Below, one piece after another: positions 9,437-17,254 of a stretch of DNA of 41,635 bases; the stretch's first letter is position 1, and every line of letters begins with the position of its first letter. The DNA lies in NCBI GenBank assembly GCA_016702335.1, contig JADJEF010000001.1:1-41635 (forward strand), written 5' to 3'. A program made the position numbers and the translations under genes. Source of the stretch: Rhodocyclaceae bacterium (lineage in GTDB: Bacteria > Pseudomonadota > Gammaproteobacteria > Burkholderiales > Rhodocyclaceae). The notes under the pieces are model-generated. The model was given only the letters and a program-made list of their open reading frames with translations. It was not told the DNA's origin and ran no database searches.

Positions 9437-10417
9437 ATGAACATTTCCTACCGTTTTTTTTGCAACACAGTTTGCGCGCTAGTCGCCTCGGTACTATCGG
9501 TATGTTGTTCAGTTGCGCTCGCCGCTGACAAGCCCGTCACCGTCGTGGGAATCACGCTTTTTGACGACCTTTTCTTTCGGGATGTAACGGAAGGAATGAG
9601 GGCCTCAGCCAAGAAGAACGGGGTCAACCTGCTTCTGGCCAAATCCAACTCGAATCTGCAAACCGAGGAAAAAATCATCGACAGCTACATTAAGCTGGGA
9701 GTTGACGCGATCATGCTCTCTCCGGTGGATGCGAAAAAATCGGTCGCCGCCTTGCAACGAGCGCATGACAAGGGCATCAAAATTATTGCCTACAACGACA
9801 CAGTGAATGCCGAATTTTTGGTGTCAACCATTGCCAGCAACCAGCGGCAATTGGGAATGTCGACTGGAGAAATGGCGCACAAATACATAAGTGAAAAGAT
9901 GGGTGGGCGGGCCAAGGTAGCTGTTTTGTGCTTTGACTCGATCCTGCCAACGCAAAGCGATGCACGTGTCCAGGGCTTCCTGGCAACGGTGACCCACGGT
10001 CTGCCGGGTGTTCAGTTAAAGGTGCGCAAGGACGGCTGGGTTGCCGACAAGGCCATCGCCGTGGCAGCTGAGATACTCAAGACGAATCCCGACGTAGACC
10101 TTATTTTTGCTGCGAATGAAGGGGGGACGGTGGGTGCCCAACTGGCAGTCAAGAATTCCGGTCTGGCCGACAAAGTAAAGGTCTTCGGCACGGACGCCAG
10201 CAAACAGCAAGTCAGCATGCTCCTGGCTGATGATGATGTTTTGCAAGCAGTCACCGGCCAGCAGCCGTTTGGTATGGGGCAAGAGGCTGTGGAAGTCGCC
10301 CTAAAGGCTATTAAGGGTAGCTTAGTGGAGAAGGTCATCACGGTGCCTGGTATCCAACTGACCCGCGACAAGCCCGACGACATCAAGCGTCACAAGGCAA
10401 AACTCGAAGCAAAGTGA
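9437..10417 (+). CDS. Periplasmic sugar-type binding protein (RbsB-like, Peripla_BP_4)
   Basis: The start at 9437 is chosen because GGAGAG lies seven bases upstream; an ATG at 9425 has none. A signal peptide (CALVASVLSVCCSVALAA) is followed by a type I periplasmic binding fold: VVGITLFDDLFFRDVTEGM, LGVDAIMLSPVDAKKSVAAL, GIKIIAYNDTV, NPDVDLIFAANEGGTVGAQLA, KVFGTDASKQQVSMLL. It resembles ribose/galactose or autoinducer-2 binding proteins. No ABC permease or ATPase follows. The next gene, 58 bases downstream, is a hybrid sensor kinase with its own periplasmic domain. That suggests the protein presents a ligand to the kinase, as LuxP does for LuxQ or TorT for TorS. Ligand unknown. Confidence 0.9.
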   Translation: MNISYRFFCNTVCALVASVLSVCCSVALAADKPVTVVGITLFDDLFFRDVTEGMRASAKKNGVNLLLAKSNSNLQTEEKIIDSYIKLGVDAIMLSPVDAKKSVAALQRAHDKGIKIIAYNDTVNAEFLVSTIASNQRQLGMSTGEMAHKYISEKMGGRAKVAVLCFDSILPTQSDARVQGFLATVTHGLPGVQLKVRKDGWVADKAIAVAAEILKTNPDVDLIFAANEGGTVGAQLAVKNSGLADKVKVFGTDASKQQVSMLLADDDVLQAVTGQQPFGMGQEAVEVALKAIKGSLVEKVITVPGIQLTRDKPDDIKRHKAKLEAK

Positions 10418-10475
10418 CGTTGCAACAGACAAATGATGGGTCTCGTGTTGGCGACGGCAGGTCTGTTCGGTAACC

Positions 10476-13400
10476 ATGTTCAAGTCCATTCAGAGTCGCT
10501 TGGTTGCCGCTGTCGTTGCACTTGTCATTTTGCTGCAGTTGATCTCTTCACTGCTGCACTTCATTCAGATTCGCACCATTGTGGTGGATCGAATTCAAAG
10601 CGAAGCGCAAAGCATTACAGCACCTGTTTTGGCCACGTTAGCGGGCAATCTCGACAATATTGTTGATCCCGAAGAGTACCCAAAGATGCTGGCCAGTTAC
10701 AGCGAACTCTTGGCCTATAACGAGTTTCTCGAGCTGCGAAAAACATATGCGTTGATAAAGGCGGTTGAGTTTGTCGATAGTCGCGGTACCGTTATCGGCA
10801 ATTCGGCAAGCAATGCGTTTGGCAAGGCATTGGCTCCGGATGTGCGTTCCCTCGTGCAGGGCAGTGGTGTTCAATCCGTGAATGTTGGCGCCGAAATTTT
10901 GGTCTTTGTACCGTTCAACTACAAGGACACATTCTTGGGTGGCGTCCTTCTGGCCTACTCTAACGCGTCGGTAATCAAGGAGCGTGACAGCTTGCTGGTG
11001 ACCGCATTGGGGTTGTCCATCCTTTACGCTATCGTGGGGGGGATTGCGGCGTGGATGATCGCTCGCGCTGTGGTCGCCCCGGTTAGAGAGTTGACGCGCA
11101 CATTTCAGGCCATCTCGCAGGGCGATGAAGAAAATGTGGGCGATATCAATACGATGTCTTCCAAATATTCGGCGACCGAGCTCAAGGTGTTGGACCAAGC
11201 ATTCCGCAATATGCTGTCGCGGCTGCAGAGTTCGCAGCACGACTTGCGCAGCCTGAACCTTTTGCTTGAGCGCCGGATCGAGGAGCGCACCCTGGCATTG
11301 AATTCGGCCAAGGAGACTGCCGAACATGCCAATGCCGCCAAGAGCAGCTTTCTCGCCACCATGAGCCACGAAATCCGCACCCCGATGAACGGCATTCTGG
11401 GCATGCTGCAACTAATGGCCCGCACGGAGCTGAACGAGCGGCAGCGCGACTATACGATCAAGGCCGAAACCGCCACCAAGGCCCTGCTGGGCATCATCAA
11501 CGACATTCTGGATTTTTCCAAGGTTGAAGCGGGCAAGCTGGAACTCGATTACAGCGAGTTTGATCTGCCCGAACTGCTGCGCCAACTCTCGGTCATTGTC
11601 TCTGCAAATCGGCGTGACAAACCGGTCGAGATTCTCTTTGATCTCGACCCCTGCGTCCCCCCCGTGCTGGTAGGCGATGCACTGCGTTTACGCCAGGTGC
11701 TGCTCAATTTGACGGGCAACGCCGTCAAATTCACCGGGCAAGGTGACGTAGTGTTGTCTATCCGGGCTGTTGCGCATGCGACAGAGAATCAACATCGAGC
11801 GACGCTAGAATTCTCGGTCAGGGACAGCGGCATCGGCATTGCGGCGGACAAACTGAACCACATCTTCGAAGGCTTCAGCCAGGCCGAAAGTTCCACCACG
11901 CGACGCTTCGGCGGTACCGGGCTCGGCCTGTCGATCAGCAAACGCCTGGTGGCCCTTATGGGCGGCGAACTGCAGGTCGAGAGCGAACCGGGCAAGGGCA
12001 GCCGGTTTTACTTCACGGCGTCTTTTGACCTTGGTCGCGCCGAACCGGTCGCGTTGCCGCCGCTCACCGTTGAAGGGCGCAATCTGCGCGCCCTGATTGT
12101 GGACGACAACCCCATGGCCCGCCAGGTGACGCAGAGCATCGTCACCTCCCTGGGCTGGGCCAGCGAGTGCATGGTTGATGGCGACGCCGCAATGGCATGC
12201 ATTCTCAAGGCCGAGGCTGGCGGCGAGGCCTTCGACATCGTGCTGGTCGATTGGCACATGCCCGGTATCGACGGCTGGGAAATGACCCGCCGGTTACGCC
12301 AGCGCTTGGGTGAAAAGACCGCGCGCCCTGGCGGACGGGAGACGCCCATCGTCATCATGGTGAGCTGTAGCGGCCATGAACACTTTGCCCAGCGCTCACG
12401 CCGCGAAATGGAGTTGCTCGATGGTTATCTGGTCAAGCCGATCACCGGTTCCATGCTCTACGACAGCGTCGTCGATGCCCGCGCCAACCGCTCCGGAGCG
12501 GTGCAGATGGTCGCCACGGTGCAGGACGGTCGCCGGTTGGAGGGCTTGCGCCTGCTGGTCGTGGAGGACAACCTGCTCAACCAGCAGATTGCGCGCGAAC
12601 TTCTCATCCACAGCGGCGCCCAGGTCGAGATCGCCGGCGGCGGCCTCGAGGGGGTGAGCAAGGCACTCAACGCCATGCCACCCTTCGACGCCATCCTGAT
12701 GGATATACAGATGCCCGACATCGATGGCCTGGAGGCGACCCGGCGCATCCGCGCCGAAACGCAAATGCACAGTGTGCCCATCATCGCCATGACTGCCAAC
12801 GCGATGGAGTCCGACAAGGAGGCGTGTCGTGCGGCGGGCATGGTTGATCACGTGGCCAAGCCCATTGATCTGGAAATTCTGATCAGGACACTGCTCAGGC
12901 ACCTCGCGCCGGACAAAGTCAGCGCCGGCAAATCGTCGGGTGTCACCGACAGCGCGAACATCGCCGCCCCGCCAGCGCCGACCTGTTCGCAGGTGGCAAC
13001 CTCGGTGCTCGACACCGATACCGCCTTGGCGCGTCTTGGGGGTAGCCGTGCGTTCTACGACAAGGTGCTGGTCTCGTTCCGCATCGATGCGCCAGCCCAG
13101 CTGAGCGAGGCAAAACAGCATCTGGAGCATGGCCGCCTCAAGGATGCCACCCGCTGCGCGCATACACTTAAGGGTCTGGCTGCGACCATCGGCGCGGGCT
13201 TATTGTCAAACGTGGCCAGAGCGCTTGAAACCGAGCTCAGGACGGACGTAACTCGGGATACGCAGCACGTGCAAGGCCTGATAGACCGAATCCAGACGCA
13301 ACTGGAAGCTGTGTTCATAGAGATCGGCGCGCCAAATGTGAGTACGGCCGATCGCGAGAGCGCAACGCCGACCGCCCCCCTGGATACCGCCGCGCTGTTG

Positions 13401-13619
13401 CAAGCGCTCGATGAGCTGACACGCTTGCTTGCGGCCAGCAACATGCGTTCAATGGAAACCTCCGCTCGCATAGTAGCCGACCATGCCAGTGCGCTTATGC
13501 CATCGGCACGCGAGCAGCTGCGAGCGATTGATAGCGCCGTGAATCAGTTCGACTTTACTGGCGCTTTGGCCTTGTGCAAGTCCTGCGGGATGGACTGGAG
13601 TGAATTCGAGCTTACGTAA
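10476..13619 (+). CDS. Hybrid histidine kinase with HAMP, HisKA, HATPase, two REC domains and HPt
   Basis: 1047 residues, intact. A membrane helix at about residues 10-30, a periplasmic sensor of about 140 residues, and a second helix (LGLSILYAIVGGIAAWMIA, about 178-196) precede a HAMP and a coiled coil. HisKA has SHEIRTPMNG with phospho-acceptor His298; HATPase has the N box near Asn415, DSGIGIA near 450 and GGTGLGLSI. REC1 phospho-acceptor is Asp592 (VLVDWHMPG), REC2 Asp743 (ILMDIQMPD), and HPt His896 (AHTLKGLAATIG). REC1, HPt and both halves of the kinase core look complete, so this is a full phosphorelay in one polypeptide. It is probably co-transcribed with the upstream binding protein. 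A cognate response regulator is not in the window. Confidence 0.96.
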   Translation: MFKSIQSRLVAAVVALVILLQLISSLLHFIQIRTIVVDRIQSEAQSITAPVLATLAGNLDNIVDPEEYPKMLASYSELLAYNEFLELRKTYALIKAVEFVDSRGTVIGNSASNAFGKALAPDVRSLVQGSGVQSVNVGAEILVFVPFNYKDTFLGGVLLAYSNASVIKERDSLLVTALGLSILYAIVGGIAAWMIARAVVAPVRELTRTFQAISQGDEENVGDINTMSSKYSATELKVLDQAFRNMLSRLQSSQHDLRSLNLLLERRIEERTLALNSAKETAEHANAAKSSFLATMSHEIRTPMNGILGMLQLMARTELNERQRDYTIKAETATKALLGIINDILDFSKVEAGKLELDYSEFDLPELLRQLSVIVSANRRDKPVEILFDLDPCVPPVLVGDALRLRQVLLNLTGNAVKFTGQGDVVLSIRAVAHATENQHRATLEFSVRDSGIGIAADKLNHIFEGFSQAESSTTRRFGGTGLGLSISKRLVALMGGELQVESEPGKGSRFYFTASFDLGRAEPVALPPLTVEGRNLRALIVDDNPMARQVTQSIVTSLGWASECMVDGDAAMACILKAEAGGEAFDIVLVDWHMPGIDGWEMTRRLRQRLGEKTARPGGRETPIVIMVSCSGHEHFAQRSRREMELLDGYLVKPITGSMLYDSVVDARANRSGAVQMVATVQDGRRLEGLRLLVVEDNLLNQQIARELLIHSGAQVEIAGGGLEGVSKALNAMPPFDAILMDIQMPDIDGLEATRRIRAETQMHSVPIIAMTANAMESDKEACRAAGMVDHVAKPIDLEILIRTLLRHLAPDKVSAGKSSGVTDSANIAAPPAPTCSQVATSVLDTDTALARLGGSRAFYDKVLVSFRIDAPAQLSEAKQHLEHGRLKDATRCAHTLKGLAATIGAGLLSNVARALETELRTDVTRDTQHVQGLIDRIQTQLEAVFIEIGAPNVSTADRESATPTAPLDTAALLQALDELTRLLAASNMRSMETSARIVADHASALMPSAREQLRAIDSAVNQFDFTGALALCKSCGMDWSEFELT

Positions 13620-13620
13620 G

Positions 13621-13766
13621 GCACAGGACGGACAGATTTTGGTATCGGAAGCGGCGTCGATAAGTGCACCGGGGCCAGCAAACAATTATGGGCAATTGGC
13701 GCGCTGGCATTGAAGGGCTTTGCCAAGCCAAAAGAAGCCTTCGAAGTGCTTTTGGACCAAGCGTAG
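13621..13766 (+). pseudogene. C-terminal remnant of a class III adenylate/guanylate cyclase
   Basis: Immediately after the kinase gene, one frame reads QDGQILVSEAASISA and, after a one-base shift near 13713, another reads ALALKGFAKPKEAFEVLLDQ before a stop at 13764-13766. 'ILVSEA...' followed by 'LKGF..P...FEV' is the usual end of a class III cyclase catalytic domain. The catalytic core is absent, so it is a fragment left by deletion. It is notable next to a Crp/Fnr remnant (14311-15119). Recognition rests on short motifs. Confidence 0.5.
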
Positions 13767-14310
13767 TCCCAATTGAGTGCCGGCAATACTGCGCAAACCG
13801 ACCATACATTGCAGCGATGCTCGAATGACGCAAATGGGTCGCTATAAACCTCTGCATAGCGACCCGAAACAAGCCACGCGCGCAGCCGGTTTGAATTGGA
13901 GTAGAGTCAAACATCAGGGAGATAGGCAGGCGGAAGCAAAAGGGGGCACACTAGGCAATGGGTTGGCGTCAGGGAGATTTTTCTCGATGGGCAGCTGGTC
14001 CCCCCTTTGTCTCATTGCACCACAAAAATCGAGAAGACGGAACCTGACCAATGGATGCATGGCAGGGAGAAAAACGGCAAAGCGCCGAGCGGTGATTTCC
14101 TGCAACGCGATTGAATGGTCTGGTGACTGGATTGTGCCGCTGGTATGTACCGTTCTCACGAGAATTGCCGCTCCAGCGTTTCGCCCAAGAAGCAGGCGGC
14201 GGACACTTCGCGTATCCGTACGACACCATCGACCCCTTTGGTTTGGATGCCAAGGAAGCGAGACTCAGCACTTTCAGAATACAGCGATCGTCAACTACCG
14301 GACTTTAACC
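13767..14310. other. No supported gene
   Basis: This stretch has open frames on both strands but none with a start, ribosome binding site and family-like sequence. A segment at 14111-14308 (GHFAYPYDTIDPFGLDAKEA) looks protein-like and may be a fragment of a lost gene. I could not identify it. Confidence 0.4.
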
Positions 14311-15119
14311 CGATGACCTCGTTCCAAACGCCTCCTGATCTCGCGAACAACAATACGGATGCTACGACGGACATTCGCCCTCCAGCCTTGTCCAAGCGCC
14401 GCGCACAGCTCTCGCCAACTTTCGAGAAGACGCAAAAAAATAAAGTCTGCCCCGGTTCCGAAACCGAGCCCCATCACACTGCGCACTGTTTCCGTGCTAT
14501 CGGAATTTGATCACGACGAGCTGGCTCGATTGGCCGAAGTTGCTGTCTGGCGCAAATGCGCACCTGACGAGATAATCGCGCGCCAGAACGAATCCTCCGA
14601 TCAGGTTTTCTTCGTGGTATCCGGCTTTGTGAAAATTTTGCGGGGTGGTGCTCTGGGATTCCATGCGCCCCTAAAAGTGACTCGAACGGCGAATACGTAT
14701 GCGCCAGCAAGTCATGGTGGCGCTACTGGGTCCCGGTGACATTGTCGGTGAAATCGGCACATTGCTCGACCGCGGCAGATCCGCCTCCATTGTCGCGCTG
14801 ACACACTGCGAAGTCGTCAGCATTCCGGGCGATATACTTTATGGGTGATTGCTGGCTTTCCCCCCATTTGCTCTAGCCGTTGTGCGCAAGATGGCACAAC
14901 GTCTAGTCGATGCCGACCGGCAGGTAGAACTAATGCGCGGTGAGCTCGACGACCGAATACGTGCGTTGCGACGAGTGTTTGGCCAAGGGGCTGGATGTCG
15001 AGCAATGGTTGACGCAAACCGAGATAGCACGCATGGTCGGAGCCAGCCGCAGCGCGGTGAACCTGCGTATGAATCGTGCCCCGTCCAGAGACAAGCCTCG
15101 TAACGGCGGTAGTCACTAG
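14311..15119 (+). pseudogene. Crp/Fnr-family regulator, frame-broken
   Basis: The parts are in order but in different frames. An N-terminus (SFQTPPDLANNNTD, from 14311) leads to a cyclic-nucleotide-binding fold (VSVLSEFDHDELARLAEVAV, DQVFFVVSGFVKILRGG, about 14490-14650). That continues as MVALLGPGDIVGEIGTLLDR and SASIVALTHCEVVSIPG (14700-14830), then the dimer helix (ALAVVRKMAQRLVDADRQVE, about 14870-14930). The C-terminus is a winged HTH: EQWLTQTEIARMVGASRSAV, about 15000-15060. At least four shifts are needed. Family members bind TGTTA/TGTGA-N6 palindromes, and exactly such sites (TGTTA-N6-TAACA) occur in the leaders of the RTX units that follow. If the breaks are sequencing errors, this is a candidate local regulator. 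Confidence 0.7.
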
Positions 15120-15470
15120 TCGAGTAAACGGTCGATGCCGCCAGTGCGGGCGGCACGCTGAACTTGAGCTTTGCGGAAGTCGGCGTTGGCAGTACGGCGC
15201 ATCAGGCGTGGATCGACAAGCTTACGATCCTGGAGCGTTTGAACGGCCAGGGCTTCCACCCATCCCGCCGGCTCGACGCTGAGCATCAATTTCATCACCG
15301 AACGCGAAGCCGTGTTTGATCAATCGTATCAAGCGCTCAAAGATTCCGTATTTGGCGCGCTGGCGCTGCAAACTCGGCTCAAGCCATCTGGACACCGTCG
15401 AACTGAGCATTGGCGGGAGTGGCGTCACGCTTGAAGTGGCAGCTAATGATGCACGATGGCAGGTCGCCGC
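15120..15470 (+). pseudogene. Decayed fragment of the RTX-unit helical module
   Basis: One frame reads GSTAHQAWIDKLTILERLNG, matching GSAAYQAWAAKLDILERFNG of the intact units. After shifts, REAVFDQSYQALKDSVFGAL and LQTRLKP, then LDTVELSIGGSGVTLEV match QSYDSLKQSVYAGLVAQTRL and the following strand. The match spans roughly 110 residues of the conserved module, with no start, no N-terminal domain and no RTX repeats. It lies just upstream of the first leader repeat and marks the left edge of the cassette array. Confidence 0.75.
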
Positions 15471-15724
15471 TTGAGGCGGTGAGCCTCAGCCCAACTAAAT
15501 GACGCAAAGTGTTACGTACATAACACTTTTGCCAATTTTGTTCTTGTCCAGCCTTGACGGCGCGTTCAGCATTCGGGACTTGCGTAACGGCCTTGTGCCG
15601 CCGGGCTACAACGGTAGGGACGCGGTGAGAAAAATGACGACACCAAGCACGAATCAAACAATGAGATGGAGAGCGGGACTGGACATGACGATCAGTACAG
15701 CAAGTCGGCTCTGGTGGGACGGCG
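15458..15724 (+). repeat. Leader repeat, copy 1, with palindrome and REP-like end
   Basis: This about 265-bp sequence recurs at 23818-24045 and 27072-27304. It contains the AAAGTGTTA-N6-TAACACTTT palindrome, then TTGACGG and TTCAGCATTCGGG blocks, and ends in GCAAGTCGGCTCTGGTGGGA, a REP-like sequence. It precedes the first immunity-type gene. A frame running through it (MTQSVTYITLLPI...) is shared with copy 3 but is closed by a stop in copy 2, so it is not treated as a gene. Confidence 0.85.
15506..15529. promoter_or_regulatory. 9-6-9 palindrome, candidate CRP-family operator, copy 1
   Basis: AAAGTGTTA-CGTACA-TAACACTTT is a perfect inverted repeat. The TGTTA-N6-TAACA geometry is that of CRP-family sites. 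Identical in copy 3 (27086-27109); copies 2 and 4 differ only in the spacer and outermost base. It is about 240 bases before the first coding sequence of its unit. Confidence 0.7.
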
Positions 15725-15767
15725 ATTTGTTAAATATTGCTGTCAATCTCACTTGGATGAGAACCAT

Positions 15768-16292
15768 ATGAGTATCAAGTGCCGCTTGCTAGCCATATTC
15801 CTCGTAGTACTAGTTCTATGGATTTCTGTACGGGGGCAATTCAATGAAACGCAAACCCCACCGTTTGATTTACCAATTCTGATGCAGCAGGCTGGTATGA
15901 AAGTGCAAACAGACTTTCATATAGTCGAGGATAGAGAATACATATTCAGCCTTGTATTTCGGTTCAATAAAGACGACCCAGCGGATCGAGCTCGCGTCAA
16001 AAAACTTGTTGGCGAGGATGGTCAGGACAAGAACGGTGACCCAGGCGTTCCAACGCCTTTGAAGATAGGTGTCAGTTCGATTCTTGCTGACGGTGAAAGG
16101 CCAATATTTGATACAGAGTTTTCGGAACTGCGTCTGAGGTCATGGGGCGGTGATTTTTTTAGCAAGCATATTGCGAATGTTGCTCTAAGTCCCGGACGCT
16201 ATCACCTAAGTGCTGAAAACCTGAAAGACGTACCCGAACTAGATGGCACTCCCGTCTTCCTGAGAATTACCTATTCCACCAAAACAAAGTAA
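15768..16292 (+). CDS. DUF5625-like exported protein, candidate immunity protein
   Basis: 174 residues from ATG 15768, beginning with a signal or anchor sequence (LLAIFLVVLVLWISVRG). The mature part (FDLPILMQQAGMKVQTDFHI, YIFSLVFRFNKDDPADRARV, then GVPTPLKIGVSSI, PGRYHLSAENLKDVPEL and FLRITY) resembles the DUF5625 family of small exported beta-rich proteins. It stands directly upstream of a truncated effector-like gene (16303-16577). In every unit of this array a small gene precedes an N-terminal effector domain, which suggests periplasmic immunity. The family name is from memory of motifs; the immunity role is inferred. Confidence 0.65.
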   Translation: MSIKCRLLAIFLVVLVLWISVRGQFNETQTPPFDLPILMQQAGMKVQTDFHIVEDREYIFSLVFRFNKDDPADRARVKKLVGEDGQDKNGDPGVPTPLKIGVSSILADGERPIFDTEFSELRLRSWGGDFFSKHIANVALSPGRYHLSAENLKDVPELDGTPVFLRITYSTKTK

Positions 16293-16302
16293 AGGAAATT
16301 TC

Positions 16303-16577
16303 ATGCCAACACTAACAATCAAAATTGCGGCAGTGGGTACCAGGCTACTTGACGGAGAGGAGTCTTTGGTCGGGCACATGTGGTACTCGCTAACGGACAG
16401 CAACGGAGCTACACAAAGCTACGGTTTCTCGCCCGTTGCCGGCGCACCGCTACTAGAACGAGTCCTGGGCCTGGTGAAGTGAATGCACATGGTCAAGACG
16501 ATGACTACTATACAGGCCCGCTCGAATACACAAGAACCGTTGAGATCACGCAAGAAACATATGAAGCGTTGCGATGA
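16303..16577 (+). pseudogene. Truncated N-terminal effector domain cut by a dispersed repeat
   Basis: ATG 16303 follows the upstream gene by ten bases, with AAAGGAAATTTC upstream. It reads LTIKIAAVGTRLLDGEESLV, GHMWYSLTDSNGATQSYGFS; a shift near 16452 then leads to PGPGEVNAHGQDDDYYTGPL, YTRTVEITQETYEALR. The sequence ends at 16575-16577, exactly where the CCGTGGTCTGTCCCCAAAAA repeat begins. The HMWYSL...SYGF region resembles the start of effector domains that I recall as papain-like hydrolases whose Cys lies further on; that part is missing here. It is read as the remnant of a toxin whose body was lost, leaving the DUF5625-like gene as an orphan. Confidence 0.6.
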
Positions 16578-16667
16578 ATACCGTGGTCTGTCCCCAAAAA
16601 TGCTCGAGATGGAAAGCGGGTATGGACAGGGCGATCAGTACGGCAAGTCGACGCTGGTGGGACGGCG
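16577..16667 (+). repeat. Junction of two dispersed repeats (TGTCCCC element and short leader end)
   Basis: AATACCGTGGTCTGTCCCCA with AAAATG (16577-16602) matches the right end of the 153-bp element that closes three RTX genes. It is followed by GAGATGGAAAGCGGGTATGG and CAAGTCGACGCTGGTGGGAC (to 16667), matching the right end of the leader repeats. The palindrome part of the leader is absent. This looks like a recombination scar between a lost unit and the next one. Confidence 0.7.
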
Positions 16668-16764
16668 CTAGGACGGTCGCCAATGGTCCGGCATGAATAC
16701 GCTCATAGCGATTCAGCAGCGATATGACAACAATCAACAACAACTGATACAGGAGCAACAAAGC

Positions 16765-17241
16765 ATGGCATTCGTGAATGAAAAGATTTCCGAGCAGGAT
16801 TGGGAGTGGGTTGCCAAGCTGGTTAATTACGAGTGCATTAAAGCGATTTCGCGCTGGATTCATAAGTTCCACATTCCAAGTTTTTGGACTGTCGACAGAG
16901 AACGAAACGCCTTCTTAATTCAGCTTGGCGGTGGCGGTTCTCCTGACGACATCGGACGAATGCCTTACGCAGTCTTGATTCTTGATGGTCAAGTGATCGT
17001 GTTCAATGTGGTTCGTCGAGGGACCGGTGACGGCACAGTGGGACGGCACGTTATAGACGAAGTTCATGAGCTGATTGTGCCGTCCGTTCTCGAACTGCGT
17101 CGGGAAGGCATTAAACAGCTGTTGCGTGAGGCGCTGGAGGAAGACACCTATTGCAGACCATTTGCTGACGGTGGCACCGTAGCCGATCCCAACATGACTG
17201 CGCGCAGCAACGTCAAGTCCTTCAGCGTCGAATTCAAGTAA
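16765..17241 (+). CDS. Small soluble protein, candidate immunity protein, paralogue of 24113-24544
   Basis: The start at 16765 (MAFVNEKISEQDWEWVAKLV) is preferred over 16693 because AGGAG lies upstream at 16751-16755. 158 residues with no signal peptide or membrane span. It shares a pattern with the product of 24113-24544: FW(T)VDRERNAFLIQLGGGG versus WVVDAERDALMVDFGGRG, followed by PYAVLILDGQVIVF versus PYFYAFAWHGQIVE, and a C-terminal amphipathic helix with LREAL versus VAEAF. The effector-RTX gene follows 13 bases later, so the two are co-transcribed. Family unrecognised; cytoplasmic immunity is inferred from position and paralogy. Confidence 0.7.
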   Translation: MAFVNEKISEQDWEWVAKLVNYECIKAISRWIHKFHIPSFWTVDRERNAFLIQLGGGGSPDDIGRMPYAVLILDGQVIVFNVVRRGTGDGTVGRHVIDEVHELIVPSVLELRREGIKQLLREALEEDTYCRPFADGGTVADPNMTARSNVKSFSVEFK

Positions 17242-17254
17242 GAGAGCAACGATC

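Noticed and set aside
15174..15196. Further REP-like match (GAAGTCGGCGTTGGCAGTAC)
   Set aside because: It codes EVGVGSTA in frame with the module fragment (GVATGSAAY in intact units), so the resemblance is explained by coding and is probably chance.
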